Shown: positions 56,403-64,000, counted from the first letter of the stretch. The stretch is DNA of 64,000 nucleotides from Helicobacter sp. (GCF_017502485.1 NZ_JAFVUX010000010.1:1-64000), one strand, 5' to 3'. Program-made: numbers and translations. Notes: generated from the sequence alone by a model not told the origin.

Positions 56403-57641
56403 TTAGGCAATCGTACTAGATTCTAGCACAAGATCAATGCAAGCAATTTCACTAGGAGCTAGGAAGCGAAAGCTTGGTCCCCAAAATCCTGCCCCAGAGC
56501 TGACATAGAGCTTCGTATCTTTAGTGTGCTGATATAGTCCGTGGATATAGTGCTGATCAAGCCAAACAAAAATCGACATTGGGAAAACTTGCCCTGCGTG
56601 CGTATGTCCGCTTAGCACTAAATCAAAACCACCCACATCATAAAGCCTAGCAAATTTAGGCTGATGTGCTAGCAAAATACTGGGCTTGCTAGCATTTAGG
56701 CTCTGCCTAGCGCGCGCAAGATCTGGCATATACTCGCCAAAGTGCAAGCCCGCTAGGTCATTAACCCCAGCAAGATTAAAGCCACTGAGTTCTAAAGACT
56801 CATTATCTAGCACACGCACTCCACTTGATCGCATAAACTCCATTATAGGCACAATTCCGTGGTAGTATTCGTGGTTACCATTGACATAAAACACACCCTC
56901 TTTGCTACGAAGCTCTCTTAGTGCGCCAAGCTCTTTGCCAACTTTTGCTATATCATCATCAACTAAATCTCCTACAATCACTATGACATCGGCATTTAGC
57001 GCATTGATACGCTCCACAATACGCTCTAAAAAATCAGCCTTAAGGATGTGTCCAATATGCACATCACTAATCATTGCAATGCGTTTTTGCTGCTTTAGCT
57101 TAGGGAGCGGGATTTGGACATTGCGCACCTTTGGGGTACATAGGGCATTATTACGACTTGTGAAGAAAAAGAGAAAAAACAGTCCAAACACACTTAAATC
57201 GTTCAAGTTTTTTAACAACTTGCGCCGTGACGGCAATCTTGGCACTCTAGAATCTAGCTTGGATTCTGCTTTAGGCTCTAACATAGCCTGCCCCTTAGAA
57301 TCTACTTGACTAGATTCTAGTAATCTACTCTTTAACCCCCTAGATAATGCCCTGCCACAAACCACCGCCATATCCACACATAAGCACGCTACAAACAAGC
57401 AATAAGTAACCGCCACACAAAACCCCAAAAGTCCATAGCTTATATCGTGGAAGCGCAGATCCTTTGCCACAATCCAGAATCCAACTTCACAAATAAACAT
57501 CAGCAAAAGCGCGCTTGCAAGAGATTTTTTATACCGAGAAAACACCAACGAAGTGCGCGATAATCGCCAATAAATATAAATCTTGCTCCCTAGCAAAAAT
57601 CCAAATATTACTGCGACAATCGCTAGAATCTTTAGTGTCAT
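56403..57641 (-). CDS. Membrane-anchored metallophosphoesterase (YkuE/YaeI-like)
   Basis: A 412-aa protein. Four hydrophobic segments precede a calcineurin-type domain with IAMISDVHIGHIL, VIVGDLVDD, NGNHEYYHG and SGHTHAGQVFP. The family includes UDP-2,3-diacylglucosamine pyrophosphatases and other phospholipid-linked enzymes. The active site faces the cytosol or periplasm; the substrate is unknown. The linker holds Leu-Glu-Ser-Ser words. It lies 5 nt from the PilO-like gene. Confidence 0.85.
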   Translation of the reverse strand: MTLKILAIVAVIFGFLLGSKIYIYWRLSRTSLVFSRYKKSLASALLLMFICEVGFWIVAKDLRFHDISYGLLGFCVAVTYCLFVACLCVDMAVVCGRALSRGLKSRLLESSQVDSKGQAMLEPKAESKLDSRVPRLPSRRKLLKNLNDLSVFGLFFLFFFTSRNNALCTPKVRNVQIPLPKLKQQKRIAMISDVHIGHILKADFLERIVERINALNADVIVIVGDLVDDDIAKVGKELGALRELRSKEGVFYVNGNHEYYHGIVPIMEFMRSSGVRVLDNESLELSGFNLAGVNDLAGLHFGEYMPDLARARQSLNASKPSILLAHQPKFARLYDVGGFDLVLSGHTHAGQVFPMSIFVWLDQHYIHGLYQHTKDTKLYVSSGAGFWGPSFRFLAPSEIACIDLVLESSTIA

Positions 57642-57646
57642 TGCTA

Positions 57647-58246
57647 TTAAAGCTGCTTAATTAGCTCTTTGGTCTGCTCTGGGATTTGGTAGGTATTGTT
57701 CAATATCTCTAGACTAAAGCTTATGTCATATACTTCTGTCTGTAAGTTGGCGCGATTAATTTGCACAGGAGGGTTGATCACTACGCTTGTGTGCAAGGTA
57801 GAGAGCTGTTCCATAAGCCGCCACATATTAGCGACATTTTTTGTCTGGGTGGTGAAAACATAGGTAGTACTTTGTGTATGGTCATTTGCCTGCGTGGTGT
57901 GGCTAAGCTGTTTGACAGATTTTATGTCAAGATACTTAGCAATTAGATTCTCTATCTCTTGAAGGGCATTTTGATTATCAAGCTTTGAGAAAGAGTCGCG
58001 ATTGTTTGTGATGAAATCTTGTAGGCGCTTGGTAGCGTTATCATAGCCCTTTTTGATTTCAGTGTAAATGATTTTTTCCCTGCGCTCTAGGATATATTGT
58101 GATTTAAAGGCGATGATCGTGGGCCAAAGCAAGTAGTTGAAAAACCCGAGAATCACACTGACATACAAAATACAAAAGATCAAATTACGAATAACCAAGT
58201 CCGTATCGACTTTATTAAAAGAGCGTGTAGCAGGGGCTTTCATCAT
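57647..58246 (-). CDS. PilO/GspM-like assembly-platform protein (inferred)
   Basis: A 199-aa protein with one N-terminal helix (LIFCILYVSVILGFFNYLLW), a long charged coiled-coil (ILERREKIIYTEIKKGYDNATKRL) and a compact C-terminal domain containing WRLMEQLSTLHTSVVINPPV and VYDISFSLEI. That layout is the PilO/GspM type of type IV pilus and type II secretion systems. It is the third member of a trio after a 325-aa and a 183-aa protein, 5 nt from the latter. The identification rests on architecture, not on a family match. Confidence 0.5.
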   Translation of the reverse strand: MMKAPATRSFNKVDTDLVIRNLIFCILYVSVILGFFNYLLWPTIIAFKSQYILERREKIIYTEIKKGYDNATKRLQDFITNNRDSFSKLDNQNALQEIENLIAKYLDIKSVKQLSHTTQANDHTQSTTYVFTTQTKNVANMWRLMEQLSTLHTSVVINPPVQINRANLQTEVYDISFSLEILNNTYQIPEQTKELIKQL

Positions 58247-58251
58247 ATCTC

Positions 58252-58803
58252 CTATTCAGTGTCGTCTATAGCAGCTCGAGATTCTGCCTTTCTGGTGGCT
58301 TGAGTATGCGCGTGACTAATGGAGGTGAACTCATACCAGCCATTTGATAGCGCGTAGAAATTCACATTAGATCGTCCAAAGTTTGCCTTAAGCGGATCTT
58401 GCAAGGCAAAGTAGAAAAACTCCTTTGAAGGTGTTATACCCTTTAGCACGAGCATAGTATCGCTAATCTCTATAAAGTGCAAGGTGATTTTATCGGGTAT
58501 AAGCTCTAGTAAATTATGCAACTTATCACGACGAATATTGTTTTTATCACTTCTTTGATACACAAGCGTAGCTTCAAATACAAGCCGCTCAAAGTACTCA
58601 TCAATATCGATGATATTTTGTTGCAGGATTTGCTGGCTGGCTCGATACTCTTGCGCGCGCTTTGTAGAGACAGTAATCTCCCTTGCCACAAAGCTATAAA
58701 ACCCAAGCAAAATCACAATCGTAAGCGCGAAATACAGCCACCAAATCTTAGTGATCTTGGCAAAGATGTGCTTGGTCTTATGGCGAGTAAAACTTAGTGC
58801 CAT
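58252..58803 (-). CDS. PilN/GspL-C-like membrane protein (inferred)
   Basis: A 183-aa protein with a short basic cytosolic start, one helix (LYFALTIVILLGFYSFVA) and a charged coiled-coil (AQEYRASQQILQQNIIDIDEYFERL) before a small C-terminal domain (LELIPDKITLHFIEISDTMLVLKG). The phrase of the C-terminal domain is that of PilN, which partners PilO. Its ATG overlaps the stop of the 325-aa gene (ATGG/TAA context at 58803), and PilO-like follows after 5 nt. Confidence 0.5.
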   Translation of the reverse strand: MALSFTRHKTKHIFAKITKIWWLYFALTIVILLGFYSFVAREITVSTKRAQEYRASQQILQQNIIDIDEYFERLVFEATLVYQRSDKNNIRRDKLHNLLELIPDKITLHFIEISDTMLVLKGITPSKEFFYFALQDPLKANFGRSNVNFYALSNGWYEFTSISHAHTQATRKAESRAAIDDTE

Positions 58804-59780
58804 TATCTTCCTTTAAGCTCTCTTTGCGCAAATTCTATCAATACATCAGGGAGATCAATGTCTCTCTTCACCATCTCTAGCATAAGCTCCTTGGCGATAA
58901 ACTCGTGTGCTTGATCACTTAGCTTGCACGCATCAAGCAAGATGACCTTATCAATAAACTCGCCTTGATAGAGAGGGTTTTGATAATACTCCTTGATCGC
59001 ATCAGCGAGAATCTTACTAATAACTCTCGCTTTTGGCATATCATCATAGACAATTTTTGTCTCATCAAGATTGGGGATAAACATATCTGTCTGCAAATGC
59101 TCTAAGCTTGGATCTAGGGCGATTTTAGCAAACTCATCAAAGTCATCGTCTAAAGAAAGCTCATCAAAATTCTTTAGCTCAATATCTGGTCTTTGCTCCT
59201 CTTTATTAAGCATAGGCACTTCACCCTCAGCGATAAAAAACCCACTAAAAGTCGCCACGCCCTTATGCACCACCGTAAGGGCAATATTGCTCCGTTGCAA
59301 AAACGCATAGACATTGTTACCTAAAGTTGGAATATCGTGGGCATTTTTATCAATAAACAAAAACGGCGAAAACAAAAAATCTACCCCGCCAATCACATCA
59401 TAGCGTCGCAAATACTCCTTAATCATCGATCGCTTGGCAAACACACGGATCGTATCGCTACTGCTAATCTCACACTCACTCGCCCGAAGATTCCCAGCGA
59501 AAAAATCCCTAGAATCTTTCCGTAAGACTACACCCTGCGAGAGTGTCTTAATCACCGCGCTCACATAGGTAAAAGGATAGCTATGCTTATATCTTCTTAT
59601 AAGTTTCACAGCCTCCATTGGGATTTGGTTTTCAGTAGTTTTAAACTCTTTTGTAAGGGATTCTACTTGCTTGTCTCGCTTGATTCTTATGATTTTTATC
59701 GTACAAGTGATCGCATCAATATTGATTGCGATAAACACTTGGCTAAAAAATGGCGACACCATCGAAGTAAAAAATCCCAT
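58803..59780 (-). CDS. PilM/GspL-N-like protein (inferred)
   Basis: A 325-aa soluble protein, with N-terminal beta-rich segments (VFIAINIDAITCTIKIIRIKR), a middle acidic stretch (SLDDDFDEFAKIAL) and a helical end. I read it as an actin-fold PilM-like protein because it precedes PilN- and PilO-like genes and starts with alternating short beta strands. There is no strong nucleotide-binding motif, so the call is tentative. It lies 4 nt after the acyltransferase gene. Confidence 0.4.
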   Translation of the reverse strand: MGFFTSMVSPFFSQVFIAINIDAITCTIKIIRIKRDKQVESLTKEFKTTENQIPMEAVKLIRRYKHSYPFTYVSAVIKTLSQGVVLRKDSRDFFAGNLRASECEISSSDTIRVFAKRSMIKEYLRRYDVIGGVDFLFSPFLFIDKNAHDIPTLGNNVYAFLQRSNIALTVVHKGVATFSGFFIAEGEVPMLNKEEQRPDIELKNFDELSLDDDFDEFAKIALDPSLEHLQTDMFIPNLDETKIVYDDMPKARVISKILADAIKEYYQNPLYQGEFIDKVILLDACKLSDQAHEFIAKELMLEMVKRDIDLPDVLIEFAQRELKGR

Positions 59781-59784
59781 ACAC

Positions 59785-60417
59785 CTACCCTTGTATGCGT
59801 TGCATTTGTTTTTTTACCACTTCTCTTGCTTCTTCTAGGCTAAGACTCGGATCTAGCGCGAATCCTTCGCTCATATAATAGCATATTTTCCCAAAAGGTA
59901 GTGGTAGCAAAAACCTATCCCAAGTCCCAAACTCATAGCGCAAGCTCGGCACTACACGACACACGCTAATCTTTTTACCCGTTTTTTGTGCCATCATTAT
60001 CACCCCATCAGCGATATGATGATAAGGTCCCTTTGGACCATCGACAGCTATGCCCACATCTTTGCCCGCTTTAAGCCCAGCAATGAGCTGCAAAAGCGCG
60101 CGCACGCCGCCTTTATGTCCAGATCCTGTGCTACCTCTCACACTCTCAAAGCCAAAGCACTCGCACATTTTGGCAATGAGCCCTCCATCAAAATGATTGC
60201 TTGATAAGATATAGATATTAGGGCGGCGTCGAAGCTTACGATAGAGCATAGGGAGCATAAGAATCTCACCGTGCCAAAAGGCTAGGATCGTATTTTCACA
60301 CTGCAAACTCTCATCAATAAAAAACCGATTGCGACTTGTCGCATACAAAATCCACACCACCATCCAGCCGACCCTAGGGACGATGGCTTCAATAACCCTG
60401 CGCTTCCAATTCATCAA
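59785..60417 (-). CDS. DUF374-type lysophospholipid acyltransferase-like protein
   Basis: A 210-aa membrane-associated protein with AFWHGEILMLPMLYRK near residue 46, LSSNHFDGGLIAK and VAVDGPKGPYHH, typical of the DUF374/LPLAT group that transfers acyl chains to lipids. The substrate is unknown. The alternative start one codon later (60414) is equally likely. The gap to the cyclophilin gene is 16 nt. Confidence 0.85.
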   Translation of the reverse strand: MMNWKRRVIEAIVPRVGWMVVWILYATSRNRFFIDESLQCENTILAFWHGEILMLPMLYRKLRRRPNIYILSSNHFDGGLIAKMCECFGFESVRGSTGSGHKGGVRALLQLIAGLKAGKDVGIAVDGPKGPYHHIADGVIMMAQKTGKKISVCRVVPSLRYEFGTWDRFLLPLPFGKICYYMSEGFALDPSLSLEEAREVVKKQMQRIQG

Positions 60418-60433
60418 TTTCGCGCTCTAGCAC

Positions 60434-60922
60434 CTATATGCTGGAAGAAATAGTAATGCTTGTGATCGTATCATCTTGTTTAAGGCTATCTAGCACTGCT
60501 AGACTCTGCTCATCTTCAATCTGCCCAAAAACTGTGTGCTCCCCATCTAAATGTGGTAAATCCACAAAGCATAAGAAAAACTGGCTCCCACCTGTGTCTC
60601 TCCCAGCATGTGCCATAGAGAGCGCGCCTCTTTTGTGGCGATGTGGGTTCCCCTTTAACTCACAGGCGATCCTATACCCCGGACCTCCTGTGCCATCACC
60701 CCTAGGGCAGCCTCCTTGCGCGACAAAGCCAGCAATCACGCGGTGGAATGTAAGCCCATCATAGAATCCATCCCGTGCGAGTGCAGCAAAGTTGCTTACC
60801 GCCTGTGGCGCACTCTCCCCAAAAAGCTTCACAACAATCATACCCTTATTTGTCTCTATCCTAGCATACGCACTAGAATCTAGCTCTTCTTGCGTGGGGG
60901 CAAAAGTTTTTAACTCTTCCAT
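60434..60922 (-). CDS. Cyclophilin-type peptidyl-prolyl cis-trans isomerase
   Basis: A 162-aa cyclophilin, without a signal peptide, so cytosolic. Marks: FHRVIAGFVAQGGCPRGDGTGGPGY, SMAHAGRDTGGSQFFLCF and HTVFGQIEDE. It catalyses proline isomerisation. A short N-terminal leader (MEELKTFAPTQEELDSS) precedes the domain. It heads a minus-strand unit and has the words TAGAWTCTA in its leader (60870 and 60950). Confidence 0.94.
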   Translation of the reverse strand: MEELKTFAPTQEELDSSAYARIETNKGMIVVKLFGESAPQAVSNFAALARDGFYDGLTFHRVIAGFVAQGGCPRGDGTGGPGYRIACELKGNPHRHKRGALSMAHAGRDTGGSQFFLCFVDLPHLDGEHTVFGQIEDEQSLAVLDSLKQDDTITSITISSSI

Positions 60923-61022
60923 AGTAAATCCTTTAGTGTAAATATGCTAGAATCTAAAGCTTTAGCATATTGTTTAAGCATCCATATATGTCCATAAATT
61001 ATGTCAATGTGGTTTTGCAACA

Positions 61023-61058
61023 TTAGATTCTAGCGAGTTTGTCCTTACTAGAATCTAA
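61023..61058. repeat. Inverted TAGAWTCTA pair upstream of the protease-like gene
   Basis: Perfect 11-bp arms TTAGATTCTAG (61023-61033) and CTAGAATCTAA (61048-61058) with a 14-nt loop, in the intergenic space between the divergent cyclophilin and protease-like genes. Confidence 0.55.
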
Positions 61059-61071
61059 AATCCAGAGAATC

Positions 61072-61100
61072 CTTAAAAGCCAAGCATTGTGGCTTTTAAG
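61072..61100. repeat. 11-bp hairpin CTTAAAAGCCA / TGGCTTTTAAG
   Basis: A perfect stem with a 7-nt loop (AGCATTG), 54 nt before the chosen ATG of the protease-like gene. It is not followed by a T-tract on the plus strand. It might be part of the leader of that gene. Confidence 0.6.
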
Positions 61101-61153
61101 AGACTATATGCAACATTATGAGAGTTATGTTCTTAGGGAGTAAGGTGGTATTT

Positions 61154-62050
61154 ATGTCCAACGATTTATTTATGCAGTGGGGCAAGAGATGCACTAGACT
61201 TGTGTTTTGTGCTGTGATGGGGCTATGCTTTATCTCCAATGCTTCAGAATCTGATCTTAGCGACCCTTTGGAAGCACAAAAAGAATCTCCAAAATCCGCA
61301 AACCAAAACGAGCCAGAATCTAGCCAAATAGATAGAGTGATTACGGAAGTGGGAAGTATGGACGACTTTTTAGCTGTACAAAAAAAATTCCCATGGATAC
61401 GCTCTGTGGGACTTATAATGGTCTCCTTTGATGATGGAAGCTTCCGCAGTGGATTTGGACTGCTACTGCCAAACAATCTATTTCTAACCTCTGCAGAACT
61501 TGGACATAATGCTAGTGCTTATCCTAAAAACACCTTGCTAAAAATGCGCGATGAGAGCGCGGGAAATCTCATCTGTATAGCAGAATTGCGCCTAAAAGCC
61601 CTTGATAAAGTGCAAGGCTTGAGCCTTTTTGAAGTCTCTGGCTACACTGATGACTACTGCAATCTCCGCTCCCAAAGCTACTACCATAGCAAGATTCTCG
61701 CCCATAATGCCTACGATATTACAAGCACAAAGCCCATGCGCACGAGCGACTACTACACCGTTACCACGACTTTTAACAACCCAAACATCAGCATAATCAC
61801 GCTGAAAAACAACGCCAAGCAGCTCCCTATAAAAAATGCGCAGAAAATCATTTTTGGGCGACCATTCTTCGCCAAAGACGGGCAGCTACTTGGTGTGGCC
61901 ACTATCCCTAGGAACGCCACTGCACCCATAATTGTAAGCTACAAGGAGATTAAAGACTTTTTATGTGGTATTGATAAAAGTGGATTCTATATCAGCAGTT
62001 TTGTGCAAGATCTCTGCCGCAAACCCAATGCCACAAAAAAGGCACGCTAG
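61154..62050 (+). CDS. Exported protein with a trypsin-like, probably inactive, fold
   Basis: A 298-aa protein. A signal peptide (LVFCAVMGLCFISNASES) is followed by an acidic linker and a segment like the first barrel of S1 proteases (SGFGLLLPNNLFLTSAELGHN), where the catalytic H in the family's TAAH-like motif is not evident. The C-terminal half ends with two Cys residues. I chose the ATG at 61154 because of AAGGTGG six bases upstream; an upstream ATG exists at 61118. The 3' end is the palindrome at 62047. Family and role are uncertain. Confidence 0.55.
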   Translation: MSNDLFMQWGKRCTRLVFCAVMGLCFISNASESDLSDPLEAQKESPKSANQNEPESSQIDRVITEVGSMDDFLAVQKKFPWIRSVGLIMVSFDDGSFRSGFGLLLPNNLFLTSAELGHNASAYPKNTLLKMRDESAGNLICIAELRLKALDKVQGLSLFEVSGYTDDYCNLRSQSYYHSKILAHNAYDITSTKPMRTSDYYTVTTTFNNPNISIITLKNNAKQLPIKNAQKIIFGRPFFAKDGQLLGVATIPRNATAPIIVSYKEIKDFLCGIDKSGFYISSFVQDLCRKPNATKKAR

Positions 62051-62071
62051 ATTCTAGCTAGTAGAATCTAG
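62047..62071. repeat. Hairpin of two TAGAWTCTA words at a gene end
   Basis: CTAGATTCTA (62047-62056) and TAGAATCTAG (62062-62071) with the 5-nt loop GCTAG. It overlaps the TAG stop of the protease-like gene, so it could be a terminator-like or mRNA-end structure. Confidence 0.65.
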
Positions 62072-62105
62072 TCATACCATAGTAAAGCCACTAATGTCTA
62101 ACACT

Positions 62106-62157
62106 CAGGCATATCAGGCATAATTGATACACCAGCACTAAAGTTTTATGATACAAT
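62106..62157 (+). promoter_or_regulatory. Promoter region of the cbpA-hspR operon
   Basis: TACAAT at 62152-62157, 36 nt before the cbpA ATG, is a good -10. A direct repeat CAGGCATA occurs twice at about 62106-62122. I find no clear HspR-type inverted repeat, so autoregulation by HspR is known for H. pylori but not visible here. Confidence 0.45.
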
Positions 62158-62192
62158 CACACTAAAGACACAATTTTCTTTAAGGATAGACA

Positions 62193-63044
62193 ATGAGCAA
62201 AAGTCTTTATCAAACACTAGAAGTCAGTGAAAATGCAAGTCAAGATGAAATCAAAAAGGCTTACCGCAAGCTAGCACGCAAATACCATCCCGATGTCAAT
62301 AAAGAAAAAATCGCAGAAGAAAAATTCAAAGAAATCAATGCTGCTTATGAAATTTTAAGCGATGAACAAAAACGCAAGCAATACGACCAATTTGGCGATA
62401 GTGTGTTTGGCGGACAAAACTTCAGCGATTTCGCGCGTGCACAAGGTGGAGCTGCTGGGCTTGATGAGATTTTAAGCCAGATTTTTGGCGCGCGAGGGGG
62501 CTTTAACTTTGGCTTTGGTGGCGCGGGATTTGGGGGGTTTGAGCAGGATTTGGATATACAAGCAAGCATACGCATACCCTTTGAGCTCTCTATCACCGGG
62601 GGCAAGCATAGCATAGTGCTCGAAGGCGAGCAGATCGCTATGAAAATCCCCGCTGGCATAAGCGATGGCAAAAGTATCCGCCTGCGTGGCAAAGGACGCA
62701 CAGGGCGTAGTGGTAGAGGGGATTTGATCCTAAAGGTGCAAGTAGATTCTAGCGCGCTGTATGAGCGAAATGGCGATGATATTACTCAAGACTTTGATCT
62801 CCCGCTAAAAACAGCACTTTTTGGTGGCAAGATAACAATCCCCACCTTATACAAAGAAGTTACGCTAAAAATTCCACCTAATACCAAAAACGCGCAAAAA
62901 TTCCGTGTCAAAGAACTAGGCGCAAAAAACCTAAAAACCCAGACCCTAGGCGATCTTTACTTGCGTGCTAACATTATCCTGCCTAAGCTAGAATCTCTCT
63001 CAAAGCCCTTGCAAGATCTCTTAGAGCAAGAACTAGAGATATAA
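62193..63044 (+). CDS. cbpA: J-domain co-chaperone CbpA
   Basis: A 283-aa DnaJ-like protein. The J domain spans residues 1-70 with the essential HPD at 32-34 ([11 protein letters not shown]). A Gly/Phe-rich stretch follows ([15 protein letters not shown]), then the C-terminal substrate domains ([16 protein letters not shown]). There is no zinc finger, so it is CbpA-type, not DnaJ. It stimulates DnaK. Operon with hspR (10 nt). Confidence 0.94.
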   Translation: MSKSLYQTLEVSENASQDEIKKAYRKLARKYHPDVNKEKIAEEKFKEINAAYEILSDEQKRKQYDQFGDSVFGGQNFSDFARAQGGAAGLDEILSQIFGARGGFNFGFGGAGFGGFEQDLDIQASIRIPFELSITGGKHSIVLEGEQIAMKIPAGISDGKSIRLRGKGRTGRSGRGDLILKVQVDSSALYERNGDDITQDFDLPLKTALFGGKITIPTLYKEVTLKIPPNTKNAQKFRVKELGAKNLKTQTLGDLYLRANIILPKLESLSKPLQDLLEQELEI

Positions 63045-63054
63045 GGAGTATGCA

Positions 63055-63405
63055 ATGTATAGCTATGATGAGCCTGTATATCTCATTAGTGTTGTAGCAA
63101 AAATCCTAGAAATCCACCCCCAAACTCTACGCCAATATGAAAAAGAAGGCTTGATTGAGCCGGGTAGGACAGAGGGGAAAATGCGCCTATACTCCCAGCG
63201 CGATATTGATAAAATTAAGACAATTTTGCGACTCACGCGCGACTTGGGCGTAAATCTTGCGGGTGTGGATATTATCCTACGCTTAAAGGAGCGACTCGAT
63301 GAGTTAGATGGCATTATTGAGCAGCTACGATCTAGTGCAAACAAAGACAATAGCGTGACCATTAAACAAAGCTCGTATGAGTTGATGATATTTAAGGGTA
63401 AATAA
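63055..63405 (+). CDS. hspR: HspR: MerR-family heat-shock repressor
   Basis: A 116-aa MerR-type repressor. The helix-turn-helix is ETHPQTLRQYEKEGLIEPGRTEGK-like with the wing RLYSQRDIDKIKTI, followed by a coiled coil (LKERLDELDGIIEQL). In H. pylori HspR represses cbpA and groESL and works together with HrcA. Here hrcA lies 57 kb away. A short gap region follows before rarA. Confidence 0.92.
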   Translation: MYSYDEPVYLISVVAKILEIHPQTLRQYEKEGLIEPGRTEGKMRLYSQRDIDKIKTILRLTRDLGVNLAGVDIILRLKERLDELDGIIEQLRSSANKDNSVTIKQSSYELMIFKGK

Positions 63406-63641
63406 ATGTGCAGTGGGGATTTTATGGACTTGGCTTTGGGCAAGCAGTGTGGCAATATCGCAAAAATTATGCAAGGTGTAACCACTGCTAAAGCTACTAA
63501 TCTCTCCCGGTTTTTGCAAGGCAACCACAGCTCCATCATAATGCTTAAAATCTTTAAAGAAAAAAGACGGGGACAGAACTCCTGCCACAAACAACTAGTG
63601 CTAGAATCTAAACATTTAGATTCTAGCACTATAACCGCGCC
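63406..63641. other. hspR-rarA interval, uncertain coding
   Basis: An ATG directly after the hspR TAA opens a 79-codon plus-strand frame, and a 90-codon minus-strand frame (SFFFKDFKHYDGAVVAL...) overlaps it. Neither has a motif; the plus frame has no spaced RBS of its own beyond AAGGGTAAATAA. I do not call either a gene. The interval ends with the perfect 34-nt palindrome at 63597-63630. Confidence 0.4.
63597..63630. repeat. 34-nt palindrome of two TAGAWTCTA words upstream of rarA
   Basis: AGTGCTAGAATCTAAA (63597-63612), CA, and its exact complement TTTAGATTCTAGCACT (63615-63630), ending 11 nt before the rarA ATG. The stem would hide the translation start region of rarA if it formed in the mRNA. 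Confidence 0.75.
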
Positions 63642-64000
63642 ATGACCCATCTAGCCGCTCTTCTACGCCCACAAACCTTAGCTGACTTCCTAGGGCAAAG
63701 CCATCTGCTACACAAAAACGCTCCCTTATGTCGCGCTATAGCAGCAAAGCAAATGCCACACTGCTTTTTCTATGGACCTCCGGGCAGTGGGAAGACGACT
63801 CTAGCAAGACTTATTGCCAAAGAGTTAGGCGATGTCTTTCTCCCCTTTAATGCCACAAAATTTAAGCTAGACTCCCTGCACAGCGCGCTTAAACCCTATG
63901 AGCAATCACTCATTACCCCGCTTATTTTCATCGATGAAGTACATAGACTTAGCAAACCCCAGCAAGAAGCCTTGCTGCCCATTATGGAAGAGAGAAGTGC
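63642..64000 (+). CDS. rarA: Replication-associated recombination protein A (RarA/MgsA), partial
   Basis: The first 119 codons of a clamp-loader-like AAA+ ATPase: RPQTLADFLGQSHLL at the start, Walker A FYGPPGSGKTTLARLI, and Walker B LIFIDEVHRLSKPQQ. The gene runs off the right edge. RarA acts at stalled replication forks. It follows hspR, as in H. pylori (HP1024-1026). The ATG at 63642 is chosen as the first in frame. Confidence 0.9.
   Translation, partial: MTHLAALLRPQTLADFLGQSHLLHKNAPLCRAIAAKQMPHCFFYGPPGSGKTTLARLIAKELGDVFLPFNATKFKLDSLHSALKPYEQSLITPLIFIDEVHRLSKPQQEALLPIMEERS

Noticed and set aside
62050-62192. HspR-type (HAIR) inverted repeat upstream of cbpA
   Set aside because: I looked for CTTGAGT-N7-ACTCAAG; only a partial ACTCAGG is present, so I do not call it.
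63325-63594. 90-codon minus-strand ORF overlapping hspR
   Set aside because: It overlaps the 3' end of hspR and has no RBS. No motif is visible. It may be chance.
1-64000. tRNA, rRNA, CRISPR or intact insertion sequence
   Set aside because: No intergenic stretch shows a cloverleaf, an rRNA segment, regularly spaced repeats or a transposase gene.

Overview
The window reads as chromosomal DNA of a Helicobacter species (Campylobacterota), more like the enterohepatic, non-pylori members than H. pylori. Several gene blocks match the known H. pylori order: folK-flhF-flhG-(small membrane protein)-fliA-fliM-fliY; ubiX-coaD-tmk-comF-like; rpoZ-spoT-tyrS-nitronate monooxygenase-amidase; porC-porD-porA-porB; and cbpA-hspR-rarA. 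Other genes (hisH, a PerR-type Fur protein, an interrupted znu operon, a PilM/N/O-like trio) point away from H. pylori itself. I see no rRNA, tRNA, CRISPR array or intact insertion sequence.

Layout: 1-2642, a lipoprotein with MORN-type repeats and a degenerate class II aldolase-like protein. 2590-3234 (minus), three tiny coupled ORFs of unknown origin. 3369-6676 (minus), hrcA-grpE-dnaK behind a CIRCE-like operator. 7015-9597, transketolase and an LpoB-like protein with a probable frameshift. 9750-15854, folK and the flagellar regulatory and switch operon. 15882-24357, ppc, ubiX, coaD, tmk, comF-like, ileS, hisH. 24349-38497, a long minus-strand run: ppGpp metabolism, tyrS, peptidoglycan hydrolases, zinc uptake split by malate:quinone oxidoreductase, PerR, LysE. 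38629-40847, cca and rnhB. 40848-42140, a gene-poor, apparently decaying stretch with a perfect 24-bp inverted repeat. 42141-50262 (minus), MATE pump, HAD phosphatase, the pyruvate:acceptor oxidoreductase operon, amino-acid-binding lipoprotein, UDP-glucose dehydrogenase. 50382-53841, fumC, an exported protein, aroB. 53850-60922 (minus), cyclophilin, acyltransferase, the PilM/N/O-like trio, a metallophosphoesterase, copper ATPase. 61154-64000, an exported protease-like protein, then cbpA-hspR and the start of rarA.

Together these genes cover stress control (HrcA and HspR circuits about 57 kb apart), flagellar hierarchy control, microaerophilic carbon metabolism (PEP carboxylase, fumarase, Mqo, Por), zinc and copper homeostasis, and cell-wall remodelling.

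The most striking unexplained signal is a dyad-symmetric word, TAGAWTCTA (usually within CTAGAWTCTAG). By eye there are about 65-70 exact copies in 64 kb, against about 0.5 expected for a random 9-mer on two strands. It lies in genes (read as Leu-Glu-Ser or Leu-Asp-Ser) and between them, often in head-to-head pairs that form perfect hairpins, including a 36-nt palindrome inside aroB.
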